Assembly: GCF_900635455.1 (NCBI RefSeq)
Contig: NZ_LR134116.1
Location: forward strand, 4,154,001 to 4,218,000
Origin: Yersinia intermedia
GTDB lineage: Bacteria > Pseudomonadota > Gammaproteobacteria > Enterobacterales > Enterobacteriaceae
Direction: 5' to 3'
DNA: 64,000 nucleotides
Shown here: one piece after another, positions 29,432 through 39,406 of the stretch
How positions within the stretch are numbered: position 1 is the first letter of the stretch
Layout of the letters: each line of letters opens with the position of its first letter
Notes under the pieces: model-generated
The model's database searches: none
What the model was told of the DNA's origin: nothing
What the model saw: the letters and a program-made list of their open reading frames with translations, nothing else
Position numbers and translations under genes: made by a program

Positions 29432-29788
29432 TTACGGTTTGCCGCTTTCTTCATGGCGTTTTAGCCAGTCGCCACTGTAGATACGTGGTACACCTTCGAG
29501 CGGTAAGCGATAAAGGTATATCCACGCGCTACCATAAGGCGTCTGAATAAGTTCGCGCCGGTAATCCTTAGTATTACTTTTAAGTTCATCTAACTCATTC
29601 ATAATAGATGAGTTAATCCGATAAACTTCACAATGCACAGTGCCGTCTCCAGGGATAACCGCCGGATAATGACCTAAGTTGTACATATCAAAGCCTTCAA
29701 GGTCATGTTCACCCAACCACTGGGCGTCCGTCATCCAATGACTATTACCTTGCTTGCGCCGTAAACTACCGTAGACAATAATTCGCAT
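29432..29788 (-). CDS. ytfP: gamma-glutamylcyclotransferase-fold protein YtfP
   Basis: A 118-residue GGCT-family protein starting MRIIVYGSLRRKQGN, the family's glycine-loop motif (YGSL), with VIPGDGTVHCEVYRI and WIYLYR. The activity of YtfP itself is not established. It starts two bases after the tamB stop, so tamA-tamB-ytfP form an operon, as in E. coli. Confidence 0.93.
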   Translation of the reverse strand: MRIIVYGSLRRKQGNSHWMTDAQWLGEHDLEGFDMYNLGHYPAVIPGDGTVHCEVYRINSSIMNELDELKSNTKDYRRELIQTPYGSAWIYLYRLPLEGVPRIYSGDWLKRHEESGKP

Positions 29789-29790
29789 TG

Positions 29791-32700
29791 TTAGAACTCA
29801 AACTGATAAAGCACATCTAATGCCTGATCAATACCAGACACTGCTTCCAGATACAACCTTGGCATCAACCGATAACGTAATGTTAACGTCGCCAGCGAGT
29901 CAAATATACCCACACCGTATTTTACTTGCAGATCTTTGGTGACATAACCACTGACTACCACTTGTGAGCTATCTCCGACTCCCTGCGTATCCAGTGCCAG
30001 GTTACTGACACCAAATGCCTCGCCGATTTTACCCACAAGTTTACCGCTTTGCGCAACCCCCATACCAATAAGCATTGAGGTCATCATGCCACTGTCGGCC
30101 CCTGAATTACTCAACCCCTGACCACGCAGCAGGTAAGATAACGCTTCCTGCTGTGACATAGCCGGATCCGAGAACACTTCTAGCCGTGGAGCATCTGCCA
30201 TCCCAGTAACCCGCACACCGGCAGTAACGCCGTCTGCTGTAGCCTCTGGATTTCGTATCGCTTCGATATTGAGTAACGGTTGATCCGGCGGGCCGGAGAA
30301 CAGCAATATCCCTTTATTGACGATTAAATCCTGACCATAAGCACGGAAGCTACCCGATGGAATATTAATTTGCCCGTTCAAGCCCAACCCGCGCTGATCC
30401 TGAATCATTTTCAAGTTACCCTGCAAACGGGCTTTCAAGCCAAATGCATTCAGGCGCACATCATTACCTACCCGAATCACCAGGTTACTGTTGATTGGAA
30501 TACTGGCCGTCCGTGGGGAGATAGGTTTCAGATCGTTATTGAGCATCACTTCATCTGACGAGACACCTACCGCATTTTCAGGCACTTCTTGTACTGTTAT
30601 CCGCGCCCATGGGATATCAACCGAACCATTGAGGGTGAACAACTGCGGTGTCGCTTCAAAAACAATGTCCGGTGAAACATCAATCCGTACCATTGGTGGG
30701 ATCGTAACCCGCAACTTATTGCCTTTTGCGGCGATCCGAGCGCGCCAGGCATTAATATCACGCCAGTCGGCATCACCGGATAGATTGAGCTGCCCTTGAG
30801 ACGTCCGAATTAACCCCTCTAGCGTTGAGGTCATACCGTCGAAATTCATCGCCAGACGCCCTTCGGTAATATCAAATGGCATCCAACTACCGTCAACATC
30901 GACATTATCCAGCGCCAAACGGCCAAAGACTAACGGGCTCTTCGCATTCCCCCCTAAACGCAGATTGGCGTTTAATGTACCAGCGGCTTTTTCACCATCA
31001 CTCAGTATCGGGTTAATCATTGCCAACGAAATATTACTGATAGCAATATTACCGGATAAATTGCGCCGCCCTTGTGGATCAGCAACCTGTACCTGCCCAG
31101 AGAACTGGCCGTTATTTACCAGTTTAATCAACCAGTCAGCCCGCACTTGCCCATTGGTCAGGCCACCATTGAGATTCAGCGTTTCAAAAGCAATCGGTAG
31201 CGGGTTACCTTGCACCACTTGCTGCACTTTGACCCCATTGCCACTGAGCGACACCCGTACATCTGGCAGGCTGCCACCGGCCTTCCAACTAACATCGGCC
31301 CGGCCAGTGAACACGCCACTCATGGTGGTATCCGGCCCAAGGAATGGTTTGAGCATCGCTAAATCAAAGCGATTAAGTACCACACTCGCCTGCCCGCTTG
31401 GGCCAGCTTCAATCGCCCGAGGAGCACAAAGTTCCGCATTCGGGTTAAGCCAACAATGAGGCCCGATGGTGACTCGCTGTAAGCTATTTTGGTAATCCAA
31501 TGACATCGCGCGGCTTAGACGCCATTCACCTACCGGCGTATCGAAGCGAGTATTATTGAGCGAACCGCGCCAACGCTCTTGCTGACGATCGAAGCTGCCA
31601 TCCAGTGCCAACTGACCAGAGACTGGCTCCCCTTGTATATTCAGGCGCAACTGATGCTGTTTCTCGCTACCACGGGCATCCAGCGTCAATAAACTGACGA
31701 CCAGATCCGCTTGCTTCAGTTGTTCAACCCTGATTGCCAACTGCCCCTGGATTTGATCCGTTGAGCGAACATCGCCGTCAATCTTAATGCGGTTAATGGT
31801 CAGCTCCTGCCATTGCAGGCGGCTGGCGGTAAGATCAGCCAGCAGTTGCGGTGCTTTAAGGTTGCCGCGCAATTTCAGCGCGCCTTTCACCACTCCACCC
31901 AATCCCGGTAACGCGCCATCAAGTTGTGGCGCATCCACATTGGCATCGAGCTGCCAGGTGTCACTAAGGTCACCTTTCACATCTAATTTATTACGGCCTA
32001 ATGCCAGATTAATGCCCGGAATATGCCACTGGCCTGCCGCATTCCCAGTCAGGGAGCCACGAGCCGTCACTCGGTTTTGTTTCACATTGCCGTCCAGCGC
32101 CAGCTCTGGCACCTGTAATTGCCAACTACCACCATGAATACTGCCACGGGTGACAATTTTACCGTCCAATTTTGCTGGCCACTCCGGCCACTGCTTCGCG
32201 GTGTTAATGCCCGATAAGGTTAATACCGAGTTCCAACTGATTGCTTTACTCCAATCCACTACACCAGTCAGATCAGTGTTACCTTGCAATGCCGCCAGGC
32301 GTAAACGGGTCAGATTGAATTGCTCGACATTCCCTTTACCGTCAAGGGTGAACACTGCCGGTGGCAAGTCAGTACCTTTAAAATCAGAACGGATCGAGAG
32401 TGCATAATCTGTCGCCTGCCCATTGAGGCGCATTTTGAGATTATCAATTTGATATTGAGGCTCACCACTCAATGGCCAACGCAGTTGCTTGCTTTGTAGA
32501 GTCAGCACCAGTGGCAAACCGGCCTGTGCCAATGCAGTTTCTGCATCCAGTTGCGCGCTCACCGGGCCTGACAGATTGAGTGCCACATTGAGTTTTTCGC
32601 GCAGCGCACCACCGACGGTTAACTTCACTTTTTCGCCTTTCAGTGGCTCAATGTTCAGCGCGCTATTGATGACCATACTCACCGGCCAGTTATCGGTCAG

Positions 32701-33621
32701 CGTGGCGTCACCCTGCGCTGACAGCCCACCCTGGGGCGATTTAATCTCCAGCTTATCCAGTGTTATTTGGTTTTCTTGTGTGCTGGCTTGCAGCAAAAGG
32801 CTACTGATAACGACGTCGGTATCACCTGTCAGCCGGAGTTGTTGCCCTGAGATCTCTTTAATTTGTAAATCCAGCGGCAAACGGAAGTCCGGCAATTCGG
32901 GCAGTAGCGGTTTAGCAAACAGCGCTTTTAGCGTTTCACCTAGCGGAGTTTCCTGCTCTGCTGGCGCTACCGCCTGTTGCTCAACCGCTTCTTTTACCGC
33001 AATAGCCGTTTCAACCGCAGGCTTAGCGGCATCCGGCACCATCGCAGGCACTGTTTTTGGTAGAGCTATCAATAACCCACTGATTTTGGTTGGCATTAAT
33101 GCCAGTGCGCGCTGTTGCCAATGTGCACCGGTGCGCAATTCATCTAATGAAATCGCAGTGTCATCAATAGTGACTTTGACATTATTCAGCGACAGCATGC
33201 GTAATGTCATGGGGTACGGAGTACTAAGTTCCCCCATCGGTTCGGTGCTGGCAGGCGCTGGTGCCGCAGGCGGCATGGCTTTGGTATCCACCACCACATC
33301 AATATCTTGTGCCGTCAGTGCATTAATGCACAACTCACTGCGTTTTAGACAAGAGAGCTGTAATGAAAGATGGAACTGCCCTGCTTTAACAGTGACACCC
33401 GGCATTTGATATTGAATGCCTTTTAAGGTGAGGTCACGCCACCCCCCACTGACACTGGCGATATCCAGGCCGGGAACCCAACGTGCGGCACTGTTTATCA
33501 CAAAATGTAGACCACTGGTGGTGCCTAACAAACCCGCCAAAGCCCCGACCAGCAGCAGGATAATGAGCAGAAATGCGATACTGAGTCTCTTTATCCACCT
33601 CCCTCCCTTTACCAACATCAT
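29791..33621 (-). CDS. tamB: translocation and assembly module inner-membrane component TamB
   Basis: TamB is a large AsmA-like protein anchored in the inner membrane that spans the periplasm as a beta-groove and works with TamA in autotransporter/outer-membrane assembly and phospholipid transport. The 1276-residue protein has one N-terminal membrane span (about 11-33, [20 protein letters not shown]), a long beta-repeat region, and the DUF490/TamB domain at the C-terminus (from about 920, ending [10 protein letters not shown]). The start overlaps the tamA stop by four bases (ATGATG allows two adjacent starts). Length near E. coli (1259). Confidence 0.96.
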   Translation of the reverse strand: MMLVKGGRWIKRLSIAFLLIILLLVGALAGLLGTTSGLHFVINSAARWVPGLDIASVSGGWRDLTLKGIQYQMPGVTVKAGQFHLSLQLSCLKRSELCINALTAQDIDVVVDTKAMPPAAPAPASTEPMGELSTPYPMTLRMLSLNNVKVTIDDTAISLDELRTGAHWQQRALALMPTKISGLLIALPKTVPAMVPDAAKPAVETAIAVKEAVEQQAVAPAEQETPLGETLKALFAKPLLPELPDFRLPLDLQIKEISGQQLRLTGDTDVVISSLLLQASTQENQITLDKLEIKSPQGGLSAQGDATLTDNWPVSMVINSALNIEPLKGEKVKLTVGGALREKLNVALNLSGPVSAQLDAETALAQAGLPLVLTLQSKQLRWPLSGEPQYQIDNLKMRLNGQATDYALSIRSDFKGTDLPPAVFTLDGKGNVEQFNLTRLRLAALQGNTDLTGVVDWSKAISWNSVLTLSGINTAKQWPEWPAKLDGKIVTRGSIHGGSWQLQVPELALDGNVKQNRVTARGSLTGNAAGQWHIPGINLALGRNKLDVKGDLSDTWQLDANVDAPQLDGALPGLGGVVKGALKLRGNLKAPQLLADLTASRLQWQELTINRIKIDGDVRSTDQIQGQLAIRVEQLKQADLVVSLLTLDARGSEKQHQLRLNIQGEPVSGQLALDGSFDRQQERWRGSLNNTRFDTPVGEWRLSRAMSLDYQNSLQRVTIGPHCWLNPNAELCAPRAIEAGPSGQASVVLNRFDLAMLKPFLGPDTTMSGVFTGRADVSWKAGGSLPDVRVSLSGNGVKVQQVVQGNPLPIAFETLNLNGGLTNGQVRADWLIKLVNNGQFSGQVQVADPQGRRNLSGNIAISNISLAMINPILSDGEKAAGTLNANLRLGGNAKSPLVFGRLALDNVDVDGSWMPFDITEGRLAMNFDGMTSTLEGLIRTSQGQLNLSGDADWRDINAWRARIAAKGNKLRVTIPPMVRIDVSPDIVFEATPQLFTLNGSVDIPWARITVQEVPENAVGVSSDEVMLNNDLKPISPRTASIPINSNLVIRVGNDVRLNAFGLKARLQGNLKMIQDQRGLGLNGQINIPSGSFRAYGQDLIVNKGILLFSGPPDQPLLNIEAIRNPEATADGVTAGVRVTGMADAPRLEVFSDPAMSQQEALSYLLRGQGLSNSGADSGMMTSMLIGMGVAQSGKLVGKIGEAFGVSNLALDTQGVGDSSQVVVSGYVTKDLQVKYGVGIFDSLATLTLRYRLMPRLYLEAVSGIDQALDVLYQFEF

Positions 33622-35354
33622 AGTTCAGGCCCCAAACCGATGTAAAATTGCACGCCATGTGCTTCGTTGTCACCAATAGGTTTGGCGATGTCTAGCTTGA
33701 TCGGGCCGACCGGAGAAGCCCAGCGGACCCCAACCCCGGCACCGGTTTTGAAGTCACTCTTGCGAATATCATTAACCGCTTCACCCGAATCGACAAATAC
33801 TGCGCCCCACCATCTGCCGGTAACGTTATATTGATATTCGAGCGTACCGGTCGCCAGTTTAGAGGCACCGGTTAATTTGCCTTCGCTATCGCGTGGGGAA
33901 ATATCACGGAACTTATAGCCACGAATACTGCGATCTCCACCGGCGAAGAAGCGCAGTGACGGCGGTACCCGATCGAAATCATTGGTTTCAATCCAGCCCA
34001 AATTACCCCGCACCACAAAACGGTTCTTCTCACCCAAGGTACGAATCCACACGTTTTGCGCCTGGAGTATGGCAAAATCTACGTCAGACCCCCAGGTGGT
34101 ATCAGAGACATCAATAGAATAATTCTGGCTATCACCCCACACCGGCATAGCGCCGCCGCGCTGACGGGTACGGCTGATATTCACCCCCGGATACAGCAGC
34201 ATGGTGGTGTCGGTGACACTACCTTGAGTAAAGTGATCCAAACTCCAACGCAGGTTAACTGAGCGTTTCCAACCACTGGACAGATCCCAAAAACGGGCAA
34301 CGTTCAACGTGGTGGTATCCGATTTTGTATCATTCAGATCGGTGCGTTTAAAGCCCCCTTGCAACAGGTAATACTGTTCCAGTGGATTTTTTAACAACGG
34401 AATGCGATAGCTGAAATCCAGCGTCTGTTCGGGCGCGGAAAGTGTGGTACTGGTGGTCAGACTATGCCCGTAGGAGTTCATCCACGGTTTACGCCAACTG
34501 GCCGTCAGACGTGGGCCAACATCGGTCGCATAACCGCCCCCCAATTCAACCGTATTTTCGGTACGTGGAGTGACGACCGCATCCAGTGGCAGGACTTTGG
34601 TTTTTCTCGCATCGCGAAAATCCGGTGAGACCACCACCGAGTTAAACCAGTTAGTCGCCGCCAAACGGCGGTTCAGCTCGGCCAGTTCATCAGAGGTATA
34701 AAAATCGCCCTCATGAAAAGGCACTAAATTTTGCAGGAAATCTTCACGGATTTGCGAGCCTTGGAAGACCACGTTACCAAACCGATAGCGTTCGCCACTG
34801 TCAAAATCGATATCCCAAAATGCTTTACGCAACTCAGCGGCAACACCCAACTGACTTTTGATCATATTGGCGTCAAAATAACCACGGCGCAGCGCTAACC
34901 CCGTCAGTGAACTTTTGAAATTATCAAAATCGCCATGATTGAGGACTGAGCCAATTTTAGGGGTATCGCGGCGTACCAATGACAGATAGTCAGGATCGGT
35001 TTTCGCCCCGCCTTGTAGCACAATATCAACACCAGCAATCAAAACCGGTTCACCAGGAACCACTTTGGCGATTAAAACGGAACGTGCCGGTGCCGGGCGC
35101 GGCTGCAAATCAAAGGTGATGGTGGGGTCGTAATAACCTAACGCGCGCAACCCCTGACGTATGGCTTCATCCACCCTTGAGCGGAAGCGGCCATCGGACG
35201 TCACTTCATCCGTACCAATTGTTGATAAACGCGCCCTGACGTTTCTCTCTAAATCCCCGCTAAGACCTTCGACCTGCAACCGCACATTGGCAGCGTAGGC
35301 GACAGGCGTGGCGAGCAATACGCACAAAAAACACAAAATAGGGTATCGTGGCAC
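33618..35354 (-). CDS. tamA: translocation and assembly module outer-membrane protein TamA
   Basis: An Omp85-family outer-membrane protein of 578 residues: signal peptide [22 protein letters not shown], three POTRA domains (about 24-265), and a 16-strand barrel with the conserved [16 protein letters not shown] loop (the RGY lid motif) and the closing strand [13 protein letters not shown]...FYIGLGPEL. It forms a complex with TamB, encoded next. The upstream region holds a long ERIC-like element. Confidence 0.97.
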   Translation of the reverse strand: MPRYPILCFLCVLLATPVAYAANVRLQVEGLSGDLERNVRARLSTIGTDEVTSDGRFRSRVDEAIRQGLRALGYYDPTITFDLQPRPAPARSVLIAKVVPGEPVLIAGVDIVLQGGAKTDPDYLSLVRRDTPKIGSVLNHGDFDNFKSSLTGLALRRGYFDANMIKSQLGVAAELRKAFWDIDFDSGERYRFGNVVFQGSQIREDFLQNLVPFHEGDFYTSDELAELNRRLAATNWFNSVVVSPDFRDARKTKVLPLDAVVTPRTENTVELGGGYATDVGPRLTASWRKPWMNSYGHSLTTSTTLSAPEQTLDFSYRIPLLKNPLEQYYLLQGGFKRTDLNDTKSDTTTLNVARFWDLSSGWKRSVNLRWSLDHFTQGSVTDTTMLLYPGVNISRTRQRGGAMPVWGDSQNYSIDVSDTTWGSDVDFAILQAQNVWIRTLGEKNRFVVRGNLGWIETNDFDRVPPSLRFFAGGDRSIRGYKFRDISPRDSEGKLTGASKLATGTLEYQYNVTGRWWGAVFVDSGEAVNDIRKSDFKTGAGVGVRWASPVGPIKLDIAKPIGDNEAHGVQFYIGLGPEL

Positions 35355-35373
35355 GCGTACTCCTAATTAATTT

Positions 35374-35559
35374 TATACCTGCCATCTTCCAAGTTGCAGG
35401 TGTATTGGCAGCTCTCATTACTCGGCCCATCATGGGGCCTCACATGCAGCGTTCAAATCGGATCTGGGCCGATTTACCGCCCGCATCACTTAACCGATAA
35501 AAGTGCATCGGGGTTATCTCCCTTGCCGCCTTCCCACACGTTGAAATCTATTGGGTATA
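35374..35559 (-). repeat. ERIC element with insertion, upstream of tamA
   Basis: 186 bases bounded by TATACC and GGGTATA. The arms CTTCCAAGTTGCAGG and GCCGCCTTCC...TTGAAAT are ERIC-like, and the CCGCATCACTTAACCGATAAAAGTG core is recognisable, but about 60 extra bases separate the left arm from the core. Longer ERIC variants with an internal insertion are known in yersiniae. The rest of the 446-base tamA-msrA gap (35560-35729) shows nothing I can name. Confidence 0.6.
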
Positions 35560-35729
35560 TTTCTCTGTAAAACCGATCTGACGGACTTTTTATCACTTAC
35601 ACAATCATTCCGCACTTAAAGACCGATTTAAGCCTGTTATCCCTAAAATTCTACCTTAAGCCGATACATTAACGCAGAATGGCTCTTATTGTGTGCAAAC
35701 TCGCAATCAGATACAACTGTCTATACCTA

Positions 35730-35790
35730 TTCACTGTAAACATCTTGTTATTAATTTACTGTAAACTTCAGATTCACTGTAAACATTGGA
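35730..35790 (+). promoter_or_regulatory. three direct repeats of ACTGTAAAC in the msrA leader
   Basis: ACTGTAAAC recurs at 35733-35741, 35758-35766 and 35777-35785, embedded in the longer motif TTCACTGTAAACAT (first and third) and TTTACTGTAAACTT (second). The third copy abuts the GGAG ribosome-binding site of msrA. Spacings are 25 and 19 bases. Role unknown; a multi-site operator is the simplest guess. Confidence 0.55.
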
Positions 35791-35800
35791 GCCTATTTTG

Positions 35801-36439
35801 GTGCAAAATTTTGACAAAACTACCGTTATTGATGCGGCGAATGCCTTGCCAGGGCGACTCACACCAATGCCGGTCGCAACTCTCCATGTGGTGAATGGGC
35901 ACTCTATGACACATGTCCCTGAGGGGATGGAGGTCGCCATCTTCGCCATGGGCTGTTTCTGGGGCGTCGAGCGCCTATTCTGGCAACAACCTGGCGTCTA
36001 CAGTACTGCCGCAGGCTATTGCGGTGGCTTTACGCCGAATCCAACCTATCATGAAGTTTGTAGTGGCCGCACGGCCCATACCGAAGCCGTTCGTGTTGTC
36101 TTTGATCCGGCCATCATCAGTTATAAGCAACTATTGCAGATTTTCTGGGAAAATCACGATCCGGCTCAGGGAATGCGTCAGGGCGGGGATGTTGGAACAC
36201 AATATCGTTCAGCTATTTACGTTTTAACCCCTGAACAGCAAATGCAGGCTCAAGAGAGCCAAGCCTTGTTCCAGCAAGCCATGGAGCAAGCCGGTGATCG
36301 CCGGGTAATTACCAGTGAAGTGGCGGTTGCACTGCCGTTTTATTATGCCGAGGATGACCACCAGCAATATTTGCACAAAAATCCACATGGATATTGTGGT
36401 CTTGGTGGTATTGGCGTTTGTATGCCGCCTAATTTGTAA
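35801..36439 (+). CDS. msrA: peptide methionine-S-sulfoxide reductase MsrA
   Basis: MsrA reduces the S epimer of methionine sulfoxide in oxidised proteins. From the GTG at 35801 the protein has 212 residues, the family length; an in-frame TTG five codons upstream overlaps the ribosome-binding site (TTGGAG) and is unlikely. The catalytic Cys52 lies in [12 protein letters not shown], and the resolving cysteines are in [11 protein letters not shown] near the C-terminus. Divergent from tamA, preceded by triple direct repeats. Confidence 0.96.
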   Translation: MQNFDKTTVIDAANALPGRLTPMPVATLHVVNGHSMTHVPEGMEVAIFAMGCFWGVERLFWQQPGVYSTAAGYCGGFTPNPTYHEVCSGRTAHTEAVRVVFDPAIISYKQLLQIFWENHDPAQGMRQGGDVGTQYRSAIYVLTPEQQMQAQESQALFQQAMEQAGDRRVITSEVAVALPFYYAEDDHQQYLHKNPHGYCGLGGIGVCMPPNL

Positions 36440-36478
36440 GGCTGGCGGGTGCTCATCGCGGCGGGCATCCCCAATGGC

Positions 36479-36576
36479 GTGGAGTTGCAGATAGGCAGCA
36501 AGTAACCTTACCTTGCAAAATCTGGGGATGAGCTGAGTAACGAACAGCGCTGCAACTTAAAGTAAGACGGGTTATA
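36479..36576. repeat. degenerate ERIC-like element after msrA
   Basis: Inverted arms GGAGTTGCAG and CTGCAACTT enclose a core with CTGGGGATGAGCTGAGTAA, and the right end is GACGGGTTATAC. About 98 bases; the left terminal bases are lost. Confidence 0.5.
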
Positions 36577-36581
36577 CTATT

Positions 36582-36625
36582 CGGGCTGTTCACACGGCCC
36601 GATGGCGGCTTTCTGCCGTTATCTT
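36582..36625 (+). terminator. possible terminator of msrA
   Basis: Two small stems, CGGGC...GCCCG and CGGC-TTTCT-GCCG, the second followed by TTATCTTT. They lie about 145 bases after msrA, beyond the ERIC remnant. Confidence 0.35.
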
Positions 36626-36707
36626 TAAACAGTATTTTTTAACTCAAACAAATGTATGGCCTTCCTTACGATCGCCGGCGCGATTGTCGGTACGACACGG
36701 ACAGATT

Positions 36708-38039
36708 ATGTTAAACAGTATTTTACTGATTCTTTTTTTAATCGCGGTGAGTGCCTTTTTCTCATTATCAGAGATTTCATTGGCAGCTTCGCGCAAGATT
36801 AAACTAAAACTTCTGGCGGATGACGGTGACATCAACGCCTTGCGGGTACTTAAATTACAAGAGACTCCGGGGATTTTCTTCACCGTGGTCCAGATTGGCC
36901 TGAATGCTGTCGCCATTCTGGGGGGTATCGTCGGTGATGCCGCGTTTTCTCCTTCCTTTAAATTGGTGTTTGAGCGTTTCATGTCCCCAGAGCTTGCCGA
37001 TCAGGTGAGTTTTATTTGCTCGTTTGTTCTGGTCACCAGCTTATTTATTCTATTTGCAGACTTAACCCCGAAACGCATCGGTATGATTTCACCTGAAGCG
37101 GTTGCCGTTCGGATCGTCAACCCGATGCGCTTCTGTCTGATGATTTGTCGCCCATTAGTTTGGTTCTTCAATGGGATGGCAAATTTGATCTTCCGCCTGT
37201 TCAAACTACCAATGGTGCGCAATGATGACATCACGTCAGATGATATCTATGCCGTCGTGGAAGCGGGGGCATTGGCTGGCGTGCTACGTAAGCAAGAACA
37301 TGAATTGATCGAAAACGTGTTTGAACTGGAGTCACGTACCGTCCCTTCTTCAATGACCTCACGTGAAAGTGTGATTTATTTTGATCTGCGGGAAAGCGAA
37401 GACAGCATCAAAGAGAAGATTTCGACCCACCCACACTCTAAATTCCTGGTATGTGATGGCCATATCGATCAAGTTGTAGGTTATGTAGATTCTAAAGACT
37501 TGCTGAACCGAGTATTAGGCAACCAGAGTTTGGTACTGAGCAGTGGCGTACAAATTCGCTCGGCCCTGATTGTGCCAGACACATTGACACTCTCCGAGGC
37601 GCTGGAGAGCTTTAAAACCGCCGGTGAAGACTTTGCCGTTATCCTCAACGAATATGCTTTGGTGGTTGGTATCATTACCCTGAATGACGTGATGACCACG
37701 CTGATGGGGGATTTGGTCGGTCAGGGGCAAGAAGAGCAAATTGTTGCTCGTGATGAAAGTTCATGGCTGATTGAGGGCGGTACCCCGATTGAGGATGTCA
37801 TGCGAGTGCTGCATATCGATGAGTTCCCGCAGTCTGGCAATTATGAAACCATCGGCGGCTTTATGATGTATATGCTGCGCAAAATTCCTAAGCGCACTGA
37901 TTTCGTCAAATATGCCGGCTACAAGTTTGAAGTGGTCGATATCGATAGCTACAAAATCGATCAGCTGCTGGTAACTAAACTCAGTGACCTGCCAGCCCCC
38001 ATCCTGCCAAAAGCCCCACACGAAAGCAGTGATGCTTAA
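36708..38039 (+). CDS. ytfL: CorC/HlyC-family inner-membrane protein YtfL
   Basis: A DUF21-CBS-CorC protein of 443 residues from the start MLNSILLILFLIAVSAFFSL; eight upstream codons in frame are not conserved. It has an N-terminal transmembrane DUF21 domain (spans near 2-22, 60-80, 95-118, 130-150), a pair of CBS domains (about 200-330) with SKFLVCDGHIDQVVGYVDSKDLL, and a C-terminal CorC_HlyC transporter-associated domain (SWLIEGGTPIEDVMRVL...). Relatives act in cation homeostasis; substrate not established. Followed by a strong stem. Confidence 0.94.
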   Translation: MLNSILLILFLIAVSAFFSLSEISLAASRKIKLKLLADDGDINALRVLKLQETPGIFFTVVQIGLNAVAILGGIVGDAAFSPSFKLVFERFMSPELADQVSFICSFVLVTSLFILFADLTPKRIGMISPEAVAVRIVNPMRFCLMICRPLVWFFNGMANLIFRLFKLPMVRNDDITSDDIYAVVEAGALAGVLRKQEHELIENVFELESRTVPSSMTSRESVIYFDLRESEDSIKEKISTHPHSKFLVCDGHIDQVVGYVDSKDLLNRVLGNQSLVLSSGVQIRSALIVPDTLTLSEALESFKTAGEDFAVILNEYALVVGIITLNDVMTTLMGDLVGQGQEEQIVARDESSWLIEGGTPIEDVMRVLHIDEFPQSGNYETIGGFMMYMLRKIPKRTDFVKYAGYKFEVVDIDSYKIDQLLVTKLSDLPAPILPKAPHESSDA

Positions 38040-38073
38040 TGAAAGTTTAAATCAGTCATTATTTAAAACATTA

Positions 38074-38101
38074 GCGGCCCCAAAATAGGGGCCGCAATTA
38101 A
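38074..38101. terminator. terminator-like stem after ytfL
   Basis: GCGGCCCC-AAAATA-GGGGCCGC, a perfect eight-base stem 35 bases after ytfL, followed by AATTAATT. Confidence 0.65.
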
Positions 38102-38120
38102 TTCTGTTCAGACTAATGTC

Positions 38121-38150
38121 ATACCCAAAGCAATTATGTAAGAAGGGTAT
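38121..38150. repeat. minimal ERIC-end remnant spanning the ytfK stop codon
   Basis: ATACCC and GGGTAT, the ends of ERIC copies in this window, lie 18 bases apart here. The ytfK frame runs into it, and its last residues (DTLLT) and stop codon are encoded by the remnant. Confidence 0.4.
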
Positions 38151-38346
38151 CAGCCTGCAAACGCATCACCTGACGATTAACCTCTGACATCACCTCAAAG
38201 TGGCGTTTATCCCTAACTTTCGGGATTAAAATCTTACCCTTGTCAAACTCAAAAGCCCCCATATCCTTGATATACAACCTCCCCCGGAAAAGCGTTTTGA
38301 CATACATCGCCACTTTAGCCGGATTGTAACGTTGGAAGATCCTCAT
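38134..38346 (-). CDS. ytfK: stringent-response modulator YtfK (DUF1107)
   Basis: A 70-residue basic protein starting [22 protein letters not shown] and containing [16 protein letters not shown], nearly identical in pattern to E. coli YtfK, which binds SpoT and favours (p)ppGpp accumulation during phosphate or fatty-acid starvation. A strong GGGAGGGAAG precedes the ATG; nine further upstream codons are unlikely. The last five residues differ from E. coli and come from an ERIC remnant. Divergent from ytfJ. Confidence 0.92.
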   Translation of the reverse strand: MRIFQRYNPAKVAMYVKTLFRGRLYIKDMGAFEFDKGKILIPKVRDKRHFEVMSEVNRQVMRLQADTLLT

Positions 38347-38489
38347 TGTTTTACTTCCCTCCCATGACATCAATACGCCCCCTCTTGCGCCTTAACGACC
38401 AAGATCACAGGTAACGTAATATAATTGCAGAGTAATAGACCTAGAGTATGGCGTTAAGTTCCGCCAAAACCAGTCATTACTGCTGGATT

Positions 38490-38513
38490 TACATAAAATT
38501 ACAGAGTCATACA
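38490..38513. repeat. TACA motifs at ten-base intervals upstream of ytfK/ytfJ
   Basis: TACA occurs at 38490, 38500 and 38510. E. coli ytfK belongs to the Pho regulon, but Pho boxes have an 11-base period, so this is recorded only as a phased repeat in the 396-base gap between ytfK and ytfJ. Confidence 0.3.
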
Positions 38514-38619
38514 GAGATAATGAGACTTAATAGCAGAATAACCATCTAGTAAGTATAGGAAATAAATACTTTAGCGAAACAGGACAGACCTCTGATCTGC
38601 ACCTATTATTGGAAAACTG

Positions 38620-38682
38620 ATGCCCAAAAGGTTTCAAGATGCAGGAAAGAGCTAACAAACCTGCAATTTGAAAAATTACGGG
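38620..38682 (+). repeat. internally deleted ERIC-like element before ytfJ
   Basis: Arms GTTTCAAGATGCAGG and CCTGCAATTTGAAAA are inverted, ending in TTACGGG. This is the same variant of ERIC arm (TTTCAAGATGCAG) as at 45.2 kb. The element ends 60 bases before the ytfJ start. Confidence 0.5.
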
Positions 38683-38742
38683 CAACCCTGCATGCGGGGC
38701 TTAGTGCCCGATATTACCCATAAGATCCTACAAGGACATACC

Positions 38743-39306
38743 ATGATAAAAAATAGCCTGCTTATACTGTCACTACTGCTCACACCGCTAATGGCCTGCG
38801 CTCACTCCCTGCAAATCAACCAGCGTGTACCGCCGGTGGGTGTCAGCGATAAAGGCGAATTAAATTATGATAAAGCTACTGATCAGTTTAGCTACAAAAA
38901 CTGGAATAGCTCGCAACTGCCCGGCAAAGTGCGTGTGATCCAACATATTGCTGGCCGCACCTCGGCAAAAGAGCTGAACGCCCCCTTAGTGGAAGCCATT
39001 AAGCACGCTAATCTGCCACACGAACATTACCAAACGACGACAATCGTCAATACTGATGACGCCATCATCGGTACAGCAGTGTTTGTACGTAACAGTATTG
39101 AAAGTAATAAGCGCGACTTTCCCTGGTCACAGTTTGTGGTCGATAGCGACGGGAATGTCAAAAAAGCCTGGGGTTTGGCGGAGAAAGGCTCTGCAATTGT
39201 GGTGTTAGACTCACAAGGGAATGTGAAATTTGCCAAAGATGGCGCATTGACACCGCAGGAAGTGCAGCAGGTGATCGATCAATTGCACCAATTGGTGAAA
39301 CAGTAA
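38743..39306 (+). CDS. ytfJ: periplasmic thioredoxin-like protein YtfJ
   Basis: A 187-residue secreted protein starting MIKNSLLILSLLLTPLMACAHS with a signal peptide, after AAGGA; 25 codons upstream are in frame but lie partly in an ERIC remnant. The mature part has a thioredoxin-like fold region (GKVRVIQHIAGRTSAKE, TTIVNTDDAI, FPWSQFVVDSDGNV, SAIVVLDSQG) but no CxxC active site. Function unknown; similar to E. coli YtfJ. Convergent with cysQ across a strong hairpin. Confidence 0.92.
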   Translation: MIKNSLLILSLLLTPLMACAHSLQINQRVPPVGVSDKGELNYDKATDQFSYKNWNSSQLPGKVRVIQHIAGRTSAKELNAPLVEAIKHANLPHEHYQTTTIVNTDDAIIGTAVFVRNSIESNKRDFPWSQFVVDSDGNVKKAWGLAEKGSAIVVLDSQGNVKFAKDGALTPQEVQQVIDQLHQLVKQ

Positions 39307-39342
39307 TCGCGCCTCAGACTTGAAGCGGCTGTAATTTGTTGC

Positions 39343-39373
39343 GTGGCACACACCTGATTCAGGTGCGTGCCAC
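39343..39373. repeat. strong hairpin between ytfJ and cysQ
   Basis: GTGGCAC-A-CACCTG and CAGGTG-C-GTGCCAC form 13 base pairs with one mismatch and a three-base loop. It lies between convergent genes but lacks a T-run on either side, so it may be a rho-dependent end protected by the hairpin. Confidence 0.6.
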
Positions 39374-39406
39374 CTACCGGTAACGACAAGCTCTTTGGCT
39401 ATGCCG

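Noticed and set aside
32489..33409. Long open frame of 306 codons on the plus strand
   Set aside because: It is antisense to tamB, has a Ser/Ala-rich composition expected from the complementary frame of a repetitive gene, and lacks a ribosome-binding site and family motifs.
35679..35894. 71-codon frame overlapping the msrA start
   Set aside because: It runs out of frame into msrA and uses the repeat-rich leader; no ribosome-binding site or similarity.
38490..38513. Pho box for ytfK
   Set aside because: The TACA/TGTA repeat has a ten-base period, not the 11-base period of Pho boxes, and the CTGTCAT core is poorly matched.
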